A stretch of DNA of 64,000 nt, from assembly GCA_005784505.1 (NCBI GenBank), contig VCAZ01000102.1:836501-900500 (forward strand), read 5' to 3'. A model generated the notes under the pieces. That model had not been told where the DNA came from. It saw only the letters and a list, made by a program, of their open reading frames with translations, and ran no database searches. The stretch is from Bagarius yarrelli. Lineage: Eukaryota; Chordata; Actinopteri; Siluriformes; Sisoridae. The translations under genes and the position numbers were made by a program. Shown here in pieces: positions 22,987-34,217 of the stretch. How positions within the stretch are numbered: the stretch's first letter is position 1; each line of letters starts with the position of its first letter.

Positions 22987-23155
22987 TGTGGCTTAGTGGT
23001 TAAGGTGTTGGACTGATACCAGAACGACCGGGATTTGATTTCCAGCACCACCAAGCCACCACTGTGGGCCCTTAATCCTCAATTGCTCAGTTGTATGAAA
23101 GAGATAAATGTAAGTCGCTCTGGATAAGGGTGTTGGCCAAATGCCGTAAACGCAG
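22987..23155 (+). repeat. SINE family B (sense), near full length
   Basis: GTGGCTTAGTGGTTAAGGTG is an A-box-like head. It is followed by the diverged B box (GGGATTTGATTTCC), the CCACCAAGCCACCACTG core and the TAAGTCGCTCTGGATAAGG body. Confidence 0.85.
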
Positions 23156-23429
23156 TGTCTGATCTCAATATTATGGTTGAATGTGCAAATCCCCAAAAGA
23201 AGGTCAATATCAGATTATGATTGACACATTCATTGAGTTGTCACATTGGATATTGCATTGAGTATTAAGACTGCTAAAAGGGACAAGCATTCGTTATGAG
23301 GGCATGCCATGTTTTTAGGTGCTGTGCATAAAATGGACGTGTGACTTTCCTATAAGTTAGGAAAAAACTGCTTCAGATGTCACAGCTATCATAATGCTTG
23401 AATGCTAAAAACAGTTTATAATTTCCAGA

Positions 23430-23809
23430 AAAGCTATGAGAAAAGAAAAGATTCATTACACAATCACTCACTCCCCTACAAAAGCATGCACAGCAGCCTC
23501 AGTCATTGGACAGAATAAACCAGACTCTCTTGTATGTTTCCAAAGTGTCTTTACTTTGTGTTGGATGTTACCACTTCTCCTTACCTGCTTCCTGAATCCA
23601 GTTCTCCTGATGTTGACGTCCTACCATTCCTGTTTCCTTCACTTCTGGTCTGGCTATTGATCTCCTTCCCTCTTACCATCTCCTCCATTCCTGGTACCCC
23701 TGTATCTACCTGCATTTTCGCAACTCTTCTATCTGTTCCAACTCGTAATAAAAGCACCCATTTGGGTTCAACACTTAGGTCTGTCTCTCAAGTCTGGTAT
23801 CTCATTACA
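23430..23809 (+). mobile_element. LTR-like 3' end (tentative)
   Basis: Pyrimidine-rich DNA leads into AATAAAAGCACCCATTTGGG and ends TCTCATTACA, the same architecture as the solo LTR ends (poly(A) signal, CTTGGGTT-type word, TTACA). The 5' boundary is not found. Overlapping frames of 74 and 120 codons lack domains and follow the pyrimidine bias. Confidence 0.35.
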
Positions 23810-24546
23810 CAGGGCTTTGATCCATCTTTATGCAAGCATCTTCTGGCGGCAACACCTACCTGTGTGAAGGAGATGAGTGTTTTGTGTTTACTGTAAATCG
23901 TAGGAGCTCATGGATGACATGTATCTAATAACAGCATTACAGAAATAAAAGTACTGCTAGTTTTGCGCAAGTAAAACATTTCTTATGAGCATGAGAAATG
24001 TATCTCATGAGCATGCGAAGGTCTGTGAGGCCCTTCAGGGTCTTTTTATGTTTCAATTTGAGAATTTTAAATAAAACATGGCTATGGTAAACACAGCATT
24101 GGATGAGTCTTAATAATTTATTTTTAGTGGAATACTATACCCGCAGACGTGTATCTTACTTTAAATAAACTCTAATTTGAGCTTGATGTCATTAGCATGA
24201 TTTAGCTTTCTCTGATTAAATGTGGTGCTAACAGCATAACACTGTTAGCACTTTTAGCACTGCAGGTAATTATTGTAACAAGAAAGCCTCCCTTTATCAT
24301 TCATCATTAATGCAGCATATTTTACATATGAATTAAGCTTTATTACCTGTCACTAAATTCCATCATTAGCTGTTTAACTTGCCATGGACAAATGAGACTC
24401 GTAGGCCAATAGCAATAAACTGTTATGGACTAAGCCAAAGCAATAATTTTAATATAGATTACAGATATTCAATTAAAATATATATTGCACAAGCCGATTA
24501 TGTATTAATCAAAATACAAATGTTATTTTCTGAATAATTATGTGGA
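23810..24546. other. Unique DNA; 24180-24440 may be conserved non-coding
   Basis: The stretch 24180-24440 has repeated TTAGC/GCTAA words, homeodomain-like TAAT cores and CATTAATGCAGCATATTTTA, without repeat or coding signature. Its regulatory nature is inference. Confidence 0.25.
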
Positions 24547-24785
24547 TGTATGTAATTCAATTCAATTTTATTTTATTTGTATAGCGCTTTTAACAATAGC
24601 AATGTCTCATAGCAGCTTTACACAGAATGCAGTAACAGTGAGAAAGTGTAAGTTTGTCCCTAATGAGCAAGCCTGAGGCGTATGTCGCAAGAAAAAACTC
24701 CCTGAGATGAAGTAGGAAGAAACTTCGAGAGGAACCAGACTGAATAGGAAACCCATCCTCATCTGGGTTACATCACAAGTTACTG
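24547..24785 (-). repeat. Interspersed repeat family D (antisense)
   Basis: Starts with AATTCAATTCAATTTTATT and TTTGTATAGCGCTTTTAACA, and ends with CCCATCCTCATCTGGGTTAC. This is the reverse complement of 13050-13285. It directly abuts the next SINE. Confidence 0.7.
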
Positions 24786-24786
24786 T

Positions 24787-24974
24787 AATTTACATTTACA
24801 GCATTTGGCAGACACCCTTATCCAGAGTGACTTACATTTATCTTATTTATACAACTAAGCAATTGGGGGTTAAGAGCCTTGCTCAGGGGCCCAGCAGTGG
24901 TGCCTTGGTGGAGCTGGGAATCAAACCCACAATCTTCAGGTTAGTAGTCCAACACCTTACCCATGGGCCGCCAC
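24787..24974 (-). repeat. SINE family B (antisense), near full length
   Basis: Tail TTTACATTTACAGC, body CACCCTTATCCAGAGTGACT, core GGGGCCCAGCAGTGGTGCC, B box complement GGGAATCAAACCC and head AGTCCAACACCTTACCCA are all present. Confidence 0.85.
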
Positions 24975-26706
24975 AATTAATTACAACATATTGTAAGGAT
25001 CAAATGTAATGTAAATTGTAGCTTTGGGTCAGAGGAGCAGAGTGAGTCCCAGTCCATCCTCCAAGTTCCTTAAAATCGAGGAAAATGTCAGGAACCTGGC
25101 TTGGTATCTTCTCACTGAAGGTCCACCAGTGCTGGCACAATCTCTGGATACATGGGGATAGGTATAAAATGACAGTTGATGCAATGTATGGTATGCTACA
25201 CTTTAGCAAATTGGCTTTTGTGTTTTGGCTCCAACTAACTTTTTAAGAAAGATAGAAGTGATAGATATTTGAATTGAGACCCTTTCGTGCAGTTTTTTTT
25301 AGATATGTAGAATGTATAGCTATTTATTATTAAATCATTTTAACCATGAACACTTGATACTCATTTCACTGATCACCCCAGCACACTATATAAACACTAT
25401 TTTTACTGGTACTTTGGTAGCTCTCCAATAAGGAAAAGGACTCATTTGTTCATGTTTTATAGCCAAGAGTTTTTCCAAGCCTCAAAAGGATTTCAAGGTT
25501 CCAAGTTCTGGTTCTCTGCTCATTGTAATATTTAAGTCAAGTCTTGTATTTCTCGATCCAGTTTTGTTACACACATATATACAAATATATGTCATTTATA
25601 ATATATCACCTGTCTTGCAAAAAATGCTTTAATTATACTAAAGATGCTCTTGTGACTTAGTCAACATTTAATACTCATATCAGACATTGAGGCACTTAAT
25701 TGCTGTTCTACATTCAGGCTATAATGAGTACAAAAATAAACAGTGTTGATTAGTGGGTGCATCAGCCATCTGAAGATTTTCTCAAGCATCTACAAAATTA
25801 TGCTGTCAGTCAGCAATCGGCTGCGCACATGCAACTCCCACTAAGCTCGCTGCTATGATTTCTCAGATAATAATTATATAACATTTATCCTGTTCTTTAG
25901 ACATATCTGCGACACATCTGTTTAAAATAGCTTATTCGCACCATTATTTTCAGAGGTTTTACATTTTACTAACATAATCTTTAATTATAATTTTAAGAAT
26001 ATTATTAAGGGCTTCTATAAAAATGATCATATGTTTTACAAAACCTTTCAAGAGCGTTATTAAGTAAGGTTTATAGAGCATGCAAACAGTGGAGTGGTTA
26101 CAGAGGATACAAAAATATTAGATGTAAAATTGATGTCAGTAAAACATTAAACCGTGTACAATAAAAGAGCCTCGTAGAACAAAGTGCTGCTTTGGTTGCC
26201 CTGAATGGCAGCTTAATACTGTAGATGCTTTTTTTTTTTTTTCTTTCACTGTTCATTTGCAGACTCGATGTACTCATTCTTTACAGGTCATCACTCCTAA
26301 AAGGGGAAGAAGTGTTGGCCCCAGGGGTTTTCTTTGTTGTATTTCTTTCTTTCTTCATTTGGTTTATGTGTGTGTGTTACTGCTGCCTGTTTTATGCCAT
26401 TATCTGGTGATACCCGTAAGACCAGTACTATATTTTTGCAATTATCCTTTTATTGCTTTCCTTTCTACTGTCTCTTGTCTCTTTTCTTTATTTCCACATG
26501 TGACTCAATTTATATAAACCTTTTTTAGGGTTTTTTATTTAAGATTCCATGAAAAAGTGGTCTAGAGTTCATATAGTTAGATACAGTTGACCTCGATTGT
26601 AGCGCAAGATAAGAATAAAACCTGTAAGACATTGTATACACATTATACTATATTTTCCTTTAAATTCTCAACAGTCAGGTATAATTTGTACTAACACATC
26701 ATTTTA
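24975..26706. other. AT-rich DNA, no gene seen
   Basis: Frames of 60-86 codons (25000-25209, 26225-26528) are low complexity or phenylalanine-rich without domains. No repeats are recognised. Confidence 0.45.
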
Positions 26707-26832
26707 GGGAAAGTGGTAGCTCAGTGGTTAAGGTGTTGGACTACCAAGTTAAAGACCCATGTTCGATTCCCAGCACCACCAAGCCACCACTGCTGGGCCC
26801 CTGAGCAAGGCCCTTAACCCCGCAAATGTAAA
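26707..26832 (+). repeat. SINE family B (sense), tail-shortened
   Basis: GGTAGCTCAGTGGTTAAGGT is the best preserved A box in the family. It is followed by TGTTCGATTCCC (B box) and CCACCACTGCTGGGCCCCTG. The body is cut after CCCTTAACCCC and joins the CAAATGTAAA tail. Confidence 0.9.
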
Positions 26833-26930
26833 ATTTTAAAGTCATGCCAGACATGTTTTTTTCTGATACATTTAAACAGACTCACTGAATGGCATATGAT
26901 TTTACTTTTAGCCCTCAAGCAGCATAATTT

Positions 26931-27281
26931 TTTATTCATTCATTCATTCATTCATTCATTCATTCATATTTTTATACCCACTTATTCCCTAATTCGGGGT
27001 TGGAGTCTAGCCCAGCTGTCCCTAAAGGGGTGAAAGGCAGAAGGGGTGCATCCTTGTCCATCACTGGGCCACACAAATACTCACACTCACTCTTATGGGC
27101 AATTTAGAATTACTAATTTACCTAACATACATGTTTTTGGACTGTGGGAGGAAACCGGAAAACTCGGAGTAAAAACCTACATGAGCACGAGAACATGCAA
27201 ATTCCACACAGAAAGACCCCCTGGGAATTGAACCCAGCTCTCTAGCTGTGAGGCAACAGTGCTAACCACTAAACCCCCTTG
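26931..27281 (-). repeat. SINE family A, full-length copy with target-site duplication
   Basis: The flanks are a perfect 13-bp duplication, AGCAGCATAATTT (26918-26930 and 27282-27294). In antisense order it holds the (ATTC)n tail (26933-26967), the CTTATTCCCTAATTCGGGGT body, TACATGTTTTTGGACTGTGG, the antisense B box (GGGAATTGAACCC) and the A-box head (GCTAACCACTAAACC). It serves as the reference copy for the family. Confidence 0.9.
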
Positions 27282-27294
27282 AGCAGCATAATTT

Positions 27295-28379
27295 GTTATA
27301 TATTTAGATATGTTTGAACTTATATTGTTAAATAAGTCATTCTGTTTTCTTGTCTTGGTCTCTCTCTCTTCTGCACACTATCTCTCTCCACACACATGCA
27401 AACATGTTCTGTCAGTCAAGCACTTTGGAATTGTCAAAACAAGGTGCAAAATTTAAAAGACAGTAGAATGACATAATACATTAATATTGTTTAAAAACCC
27501 CATTATTATTTTCTCATCCTCTACTCTGTTTAATATTGAAAGAAACATGGATTATTTGTCTTTACTTTTTAAGCAAGTTTAAATGAAACGCATGATTATG
27601 GCCCCAAACTTAAAGCTCTTAAAATACTTCTTTTACCTAAAGTAAACAAATTGTAGGTGTGTGTTTTTCCTCAGTCATAAAGTAACTTCAGTGTGCAAGA
27701 TCTCTGTTCTTCTTTCACACACTGCTGAGCCTGCACTGATGCTAGAGGTCGTGTCTCTGTGACTTATTTGTGCCAAGTTTTGGTTTATTTTAACCTTCTG
27801 GGGAGAGTGTAAAAGCAAGAAATATGCCATGTAGCTACCTCCTAATCTGTTAACCCTTTAGGAGGCTTAAGATATCCTCATGATGAAACAGGTCAGGTGG
27901 AATATAAGTATAAAATAGTTTTTTTGATAGATCAACTGGGTTTATAGCTGTAAAACAGTATTAGGTTCACCTACATTTGAAACTAAAAATATACACTCAC
28001 TATTCACTTTATTATGAACATCTGTAGATTAGTGTATTGTTGCATTTATGTTCACTATTTTGGATTTACATATTCTTAGTTGTAGCTCCAACTAATCTGG
28101 ACATTTTCCTCTGATTTATGTTATTAACAAGGAATCTCCATTTACAGAACTAAAGCATGAGGAAAAGTTATTTTTTTGTTATTTACTTTACTCTAAAATA
28201 TTGTGTCTTGTTAAAATAAAACAGTGATTAACAGTTTCCGAAATACTCAAATTAGCTCTTTTTAATCACCGCTACATCACTGAAATCACATTTATTTTAT
28301 TCTGGTGTTTTTTGTAAAACATTTTGCATTGTTGTTTACATTATAATTTGCCTTATAACATTTTCTGTAGCAGAAATCC
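27295..28379. other. AT-rich DNA, no gene seen
   Basis: Nothing recognisable. Confidence 0.45.
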
Positions 28380-29045
28380 ACACATTCATCTTCCCTTTTC
28401 CTTTCGGCTGTTCCCTTTTAGTGGTCGCCACAGCGAATCATCCGTCTCCACCTACCCCTATTCTCTACATCCTCTTCACTCACACCCACTAACTTCATGT
28501 CCTCGTTTATCGCATCCATATACCTCCTCTTTAGTCTTCCTCTTTGCCTTCTGTCTGGTAGCTTTATTTGTAACGTCCTCCTATGAATATATTCACTCTC
28601 CCTCCTCTGTAAATGTCCAAACCACCTCAATCTGATTTCCCTGACTTTTTGCCCAAAATATCTAACATGAGCCGTCTCGCTAATGAACACATTCCTAATC
28701 CTGTCCAACTTCGTCACTTCCAAAGAAAACCTCAACATCTTCAGCTCTGCTACTTCCAGCTCTGCTACCTGTCTCTTCCTCAGCACCACTGTCTCTAAAT
28801 CATCATAGCTGGACTCACCACTGTCTTATTCTTCTGTCACACATCACTCCTGACACGTTTCTCTACCCATTCCAACCTGCGTGTACTCACTTCTTTACCT
28901 CTTTTACACAATCTCCATTGCTCTGGACTGTCGGCCCCAAGTACTTAAACTCCTGTACCTTCTTTACCTCTTTACCCTGTAATCTTACACTTTCTTTCAC
29001 TTCCCTCTTTTTCATTTAAACACATGTACTCGGTTTTGCTATGTG
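28380..29045 (-). pseudogene. RTE-like LINE reverse transcriptase, C-terminal relic
   Basis: The minus-strand frame 28789-28418 reads ELKMLRFSLEVTKLDRIRN, LRWFGHLQRRESEYIHRR and RGRLKRRYMDAINEDMKLVG, ending RWRRMIRCGD. This is a familiar tail of non-LTR retrotransposon polymerases in fish. Upstream on that strand, EVQEFKYLGPTVQSNGDCVK is readable near 28970-28910 in another frame, so at least two frameshifts separate the parts. The catalytic palm lies beyond the 5' break at about 29045. At the 3' end GATTCGCTGTGGCGACCAC and AAAGGGAACAGCCGAAAGG (minus strand, 28440-28395) match the usual 3' terminus, so this is a 5'-truncated insertion. The clade name RTE is from memory. Another LINE clade is possible. 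Confidence 0.75.
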
Positions 29046-29603
29046 GAGGTTTTTCCTCCACATCTTCATGTACTTATAAATTCAGTACAAGTCTTTCTGA
29101 ATATGGTTTCTGAGCAGCTGCATCTTGTTAATGCACAGAACTCATTACAAATTCAAATGACACGATTAATATAATCTGCATTCATTAATTAACTACATCC
29201 TATTTTAAATAAATATATCCTTAATACCTTCTAATATTGCCTGACTTTTCATTTCAGTTTTCTTTTTGCAAGCTTGGCATTACATGAGGTGAGACTTTCA
29301 GTTTTGCAAATTAAACACCTGCTCTCATCAAGTGAATACATAATAAATGACTATAAAACAGACAGGTACAGTTGAGCTGGAGATTAAAATGGTAATACAT
29401 GTGCCATCAATTGAACCAGCATCCCAGAATATTACAACCAAATTGAGTTTGTGGGTGTCACAGCGATATTAAAAACTCAGTATTACTGAGATATCAGACT
29501 GCACCTCTCCTCAACCTAGCACTTTAGTCGGTCAATCAGTATAAACTAATGACTTAGATCTGTAATCTGACTTCTTCCAATGTGTTAATGTTTGCATCAA
29601 GCA
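29046..29603. other. AT-rich DNA, no gene seen
   Basis: Nothing recognisable. Confidence 0.45.
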
Positions 29604-29765
29604 GAACAAATTGTGGGTTCGATTCCCAGCTCCAACAAGCCACCACTGCTGGACCCTCTGAGCAAGGCCCTTAACCTCCAATTGCTCACTTGTATAAAAG
29701 AGATAAATGTAAGTCGCTCTGGATAAGGCGTCCGCCAAATGCTGCAAATGTAAATGTAAATGTAA
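29604..29765 (+). repeat. SINE family B (sense), A box missing
   Basis: Starts at the B box (GTGGGTTCGATTCCCAGC). It has an intact body (AAATGTAAGTCGCTCTGGAT) and three AAATGT tail units. Confidence 0.85.
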
Positions 29766-29918
29766 ACAAATCAGTCTATAAGTCTATTTGTGGTTTGCTG
29801 AGGTGTCACTTGCTAATTTATACTTTAGAAATACTAATACTAATAAAGAAACTATTTTATAGTACTAGAATTTAGTATTTTAGCTAATAATTTTTTTCAA
29901 CATGTAATGGACTGGCGA

Positions 29919-30343
29919 TGTAAGGTTCTTGTTTTGTTTATGTTAGCTTAGCTTGCTTAGCTTAGCAAAGCTAGCATCTGCCTTGTTTCGGTGTTTGTTT
30001 ACTTCCTGTTTTGTCCCCCTGTATTCCTGTCTTGTCATCCCCCTTGTCTTTGTGTCCTGTTCTCATTGGTTGTTAGTCATGTGTTGTTTATTGTCTCAGG
30101 TGTGTCTTGTTTGATTAGTCCTTGTGTATTTATAGTCCCTCTGTCGTGGAGGATTATTGTCTACTGTTGGTATGTTACTGAGGAGAGTCCCTGTTCCCTG
30201 TTCAAGTTAAGTTTGGGTCATGTTCTTTGTTTGTCTAGTTTTGTATATAGTTCTGTTTGGTGTTTTGTATATAGTTCACTTTTGTAAATAAATACTGCAC
30301 TTGGGTTCCAACTGTGTCTTGCCTCAGTGGACTACCCGTTACA
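29919..30343 (+). mobile_element. Solo LTR, copy 3, nested in a SINE
   Basis: Begins TGTAAGG and ends GTTACA, with AATAAATACTGCACTTGGG before the end. The flanks GGCGA (29914-29918) and GGTGA (30344-30348) are target-site duplications with one mismatch. Outside them lie the two halves of one SINE family A copy (GTAATGGACTGGCGA on the left, GGTGACCTGTACAGG on the right). This fixes the LTR boundaries. A TTAGCTTAGC/GCTTAGCAAAGCTAGC palindromic patch is near 29943-29974. Confidence 0.85.
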
Positions 30344-30470
30344 GGTGACCTGTACAGGCTGTATCTCTCCTGCTGTTTGGCCCTTTTAGAGACAGCTGGG
30401 ATAGACTCCAGCAGACCCCTGTGACCCTGAATTAGGGAATAAACGGGTATAGACGATGAATGAATGTGTT
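30344..30470 (+). repeat. SINE family A (sense), 3' half split by a solo LTR
   Basis: Continues from the short left half at 29901-29918. It carries GACAGCTGGGATAGACTCC, CCCTGAATTAGGGAATAAAC and a GAATGAATG tail. Confidence 0.85.
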
Positions 30471-30544
30471 TTTCAGAAATCGAATAGTTAATCATGTCTA
30501 TGTAAAACATGACACTAACCCTAGTTTCAATATTGACCCTATTC

Positions 30545-30965
30545 TGTACTAGTGATGTCTGGTTTTTAAATGAATCATTCTATATTATATTTTTACCAAA
30601 TTGGACTGAATCATTTAAAACGGTTCACATAAACTACTTGTTATTTTACTTTTTAAAAAGTTTTTTTTATTTTTTTTTAATTTACGTGCCTGACAGTCCC
30701 TTTGATTTATTCAGTTATTCAGTTACAGTTACAAAGAACTTTGTGAAAAAAATTGCTGATGAAACTGTGCATGCATGTAATTTTACAAGCGGAGGAAATT
30801 AAGCATGTTAGTCAAGTATTTTGTTGAATGTCAGAAAATGTAGTCTAGTTCCAGAACTAGAAAATCTAGTTCTTGAGTTAAGAGTCAGTTGCGTTGGTGT
30901 TTGGATCACAGTGCACCGAGAGCTAATCATCAGATTATTCATACTACATAGATCTTATGAGGACT
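30545..30965. repeat. Possible hAT-like non-autonomous element
   Basis: CTAGTGATGTCTGG, GAATCATTTAAAACGGTTCA and TTGGATCACAGTGCACCGAG recall a family of short fish hAT derivatives. A related piece is at 59395-59525. The boundaries are uncertain, and the 97-codon frame through it is low complexity. Confidence 0.35.
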
Positions 30966-31375
30966 AATTCATTTACTTTATATCCTCAAGACTTGTATAA
31001 CATCCTTGTTTGCAAATCCCTGCCTGTACCTGTAGTTGGGTGCTTCAGTTTCAAAACTGATTCTGAAAAATTTTAGATCAGATAATGAAAATCATATTTT
31101 GAGTGACTTGTGTTGTAATTACAGAGTTTCTATATTTGAATTTCGAGTTTTTGATCTAATTTCCTTAAAACAAACTGTCTAAAAGAAACGGTATGTCAGA
31201 AAGAACCTCTTCCCAGTCTTCCCATCACTGTTCTGTAAAATTGTATGCAAATGTAATGTTAACAATTTTGCAGGAGGAATGTAAAAGAACCAGCACCATG
31301 ACACACATGCTGTAACGAATGCATGCAGTATTAGCAGCATTAATCAATAGATAGACAATATCTATATTTTTGTGA
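30966..31375. other. Unique DNA, no gene seen
   Basis: Nothing recognisable. Confidence 0.45.
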
Positions 31376-31566
31376 TCACTTAGTCCCTAATACGTGGTCA
31401 CAGGGATCTGCTGGAGCCTACTTCTGTAAGGGCAAAAGGCAGGAGGGGTACACCCTGGACAGGTCGCCAGTCCATCACAGGGCCACACTCACTCCTGTGG
31501 GCAATTTAGAATTTCTAATTAACCTAACATACATGATTTTGGACTGTGGGAGGAAACCAGAGTAAA
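31376..31566 (-). repeat. SINE family A (antisense), head truncated
   Basis: GGGATCTGCTGGAGCCTAC, GTACACCCTGGACAGGTCGC and GGACTGTGGGAGGAAACCAG are present. The sequence switches to Tc1-like DNA directly after AGAGTAAAC. Confidence 0.85.
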
Positions 31567-31990
31567 CAAAAAGAAAGCCAGAAGAAACATGGTCCAGAAG
31601 TGTTATTGTGTCCTGTGTGTCACAGCTCATATAAGATGGACTGCCTCAAAGTAGAAAAGTGTTCTTTGGTCAGTCCAAATTTGGCATTCTTGTAGGAAAT
31701 CCAGGATGCCATGTCCTCCGGGCTAAAGAGGAAAATCTTCTAGGGTGTTATTAGCATTCAGTTGAAATCCAGTTAAAAACATTTAGAGCATCTTGTGCTC
31801 CCCTCTGTCTATTTTAGTGAAGGCCTTGTGTATTTCAGCAGGACAATGCAAAACATACAGACAACATTTGTCTTTAAACTGTTTTGAAATAAAGAAGAGA
31901 TGCTATATCAAGGAAATTCCGGCCCGTCCCAACTATTTCGAGACGTGTAGCAGGAATCAAATTTTAAATAAGCTCATTTTTTTAAGTGAG
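31567..31990 (+). pseudogene. Tc1-like transposase fragment (same family as 6769-7842)
   Basis: The start (AAGAAAGCCAGAAGAAACAT, then GGTCCAGAAGTG) matches 7410-7450 of the other copy, and the match runs through the TCCAAATTTGGCATTCTTG block. It then covers part of what that copy lost: around 31832-31858 it reads FQQDNAKHT, holding the second catalytic Asp. It ends in the right terminal region (CGTCCCAACTATTTCGAGAC, about 31923). The left end is missing and stops and frameshifts are frequent. Together the two copies show the family's layout, but neither is functional. Confidence 0.8.
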
Positions 31991-33239
31991 CTCCTTAGAG
32001 ATGGTTTTGGGATGTAGTTTGTTACAGTATGTTTTTAAAGCCCTATTTTTCTCACAGTTTAATCATCTAAAATATCCTTGGAAAAATGTCCTATTTTTGT
32101 TTTAGTATATCAGTCAGCTGAAATATGCACTAAGGTTTCAGTCTGTTTTTTTCATATGAAACGTATTGTTTATACATACGTTTTTGGTGTGTGGTAGCAT
32201 GTTAAGTGTGCAAAATAAGTTTGTGCTTGTCATTGACTTTTGGCATTAAGCCAAATGAAATTGTTTTGTGTCTTCCGTTATGTATATGGCTAGAAATCTG
32301 ATCTTGTGTTGATGAAGGTGACGTAAACTTCCCTCCCTTGTCACTGAAAGCAAATGTGATACATGGTTGTTGATTTGGTTCTCCTCCTAGGCGACAATAA
32401 GGGACATTGTTACTGGCATTGAGGGCTATATATTAGTCTATAGTAAGTGTATTTTACACATTGAATGAAGGCCAATTTGCACACGTTACTAAGAATTTGA
32501 TTCTCTATTATATTTACACATTTTGTGTTATCCCCCTTTTTTTGTAAAATATCTAGTTTTCAACACAGATGGCCAGTGATATCAGGCTGTGGGGGTCTTT
32601 TTTTTGTTTTAAATTTAGGTTTAGTAGAATTTTCTTATATATGACTTTTTTTTATTTATATATATTATATATATCTATATATATATATATATTATATATA
32701 ATGAGATTATATATGATGTCATCAATCATTTTTTTTTTTTTATTGAATCAACAAGGAAAAAACCCAACCCTATATTTTGATCATCTGTTGATGATATATG
32801 TTTGAGGATATGGCTAATATTTGAGTAGCCATCACAAAGCTCTGTCCTAATCTCCAAGAATGACCACACTGACTGGCAACATTAGTACTGACAGGAAAAA
32901 CATAGTGTGAAGCTTTTACCCCTTGTAAGTTACCCCTGGCCATTTGACAGCCACTTATACAAATACTGTAAAATAAATTCCAAAAAAAACAAACAATTGT
33001 CTTAAATAATGATTCGAAATAAAGAAGATAGCTTAATTGACTAAACACAGATAAAGAATAGTAAAATGAAATTTTGTGGAAAACTGAATGTCTTTAATGT
33101 TCATGCATATAAATGTTTGGCGTCAACTATATACATTCACATTTTTCAATGATGTTTTTTATATTTCATCTAAAATTTAGATTTCAGTCTAAAATCTAAA
33201 CCATAAAATCTATAATTTTGTGTCTTTGATATTTAAATG
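31991..33239. other. AT-rich DNA, no gene seen
   Basis: Includes an AT-rich low-complexity tract at 32655-32715. A 92-codon minus frame at 32770-33048 has no domain. Confidence 0.45.
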
Positions 33240-33279
33240 TGGATGCTGATGTCCCAGTGGTAAAACAAACAAACAAAAA

Positions 33280-33665
33280 AAAAAAACCATCTTGTCCCCG
33301 ACTTTGTCACCTTACCCCACCCCCAACATCCTCATATTTTCATAATGTCTGCCTGCAAATTTCATTAAAGATCTCCTCTAGCACACTACCAACTGAGCAA
33401 ATCAAATTGCCATTTTCCAGTGGAAGAACTAAGGTTAAATGAGCCTTTCAGAGAACTTGGAACTGGCTTGACTCTTATTAGCTCAGCAAAGTAGCATACT
33501 TTCCTTTGAGTGCCCTCTGGGCCCAGGAATCTTCCCTCTGGCTTTGGTGCAACCATGCTTCATATGGATGAGGATCTGTTTAAACCCCATTAGTTTACAA
33601 CCCTCAATCTAATCTCATTATCAGAGGTTGGAGGAGCTATTAAAAAGACAGAAAGTAAATGACAG
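33280..33665. promoter_or_regulatory. Candidate conserved non-coding element
   Basis: Repeat-free, near-balanced block with GAGTGCCCTCTGGGCCCAGG, CATATGGATGAGGATCTG and AATCTCATTATCAGAGGTTG. No protein-like frame beyond a 67-codon shadow. The texture resembles vertebrate enhancers. Inference only. Confidence 0.25.
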
Positions 33666-34217
33666 ATACACAAAAAATATCTTGCACTAGAAGCAGGTAG
33701 ATATAAGTTTCTCTGAGTTATACCTAACTTTTATGGACCCCAAAGGGTCTTAAGTAGTTTTAAGTAGTATCTGAATCTACTTTAGATTAGCCAGTATTAT
33801 CTCAGTTACTGTTAATGTTAAAAAAAGGTCAGGAAAAAGTAATATAGCATGATGAATAATCCAAAATACCCCGACAACTGAAAACACTGGTCATCTTTTT
33901 CTATTATTAGCCAAGATTTCTTAGAAAATCTGGAAACAAAAATACACAAGAAACACAGAAATACGGACGTGCTAACTTACAGGAAATGTTTAAAAATCAA
34001 TCTAATTTCTGTCTTTCATGAAGTGGTTTATTAATTGAAGGTGTTTGCTGTTTGAGGGCAATAACGATAGTAATAATGTTTTATTTATTTGTATGCTTAA
34101 ACTGAGGATCTGAATACCAAAACCATTTTTGGACCAAAAAAACTTTAAGATAAGGTTTAGCATTTTGTGTAAAAAAGGATTCATTTAATAATAAAATAGC
34201 TGTATTCATTAAGGAAT
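33666..34217. other. AT-rich DNA, no gene seen
   Basis: Nothing recognisable. Confidence 0.45.

Noticed and set aside
26707..26832. A functional tRNA gene
   Set aside because: A and B boxes are present, but there is no cloverleaf of normal length, and the sequence continues into the SINE body shared by a dozen copies.
26931..26967. A CRISPR-like or telomere-like array in the ATTC repeats
   Set aside because: Simple tetranucleotide tail of a SINE, without spacers.
28324..28798. Plus-strand frames in the RTE-like region
   Set aside because: They are the antisense of the LINE polymerase read on the minus strand, which carries the recognisable motifs.
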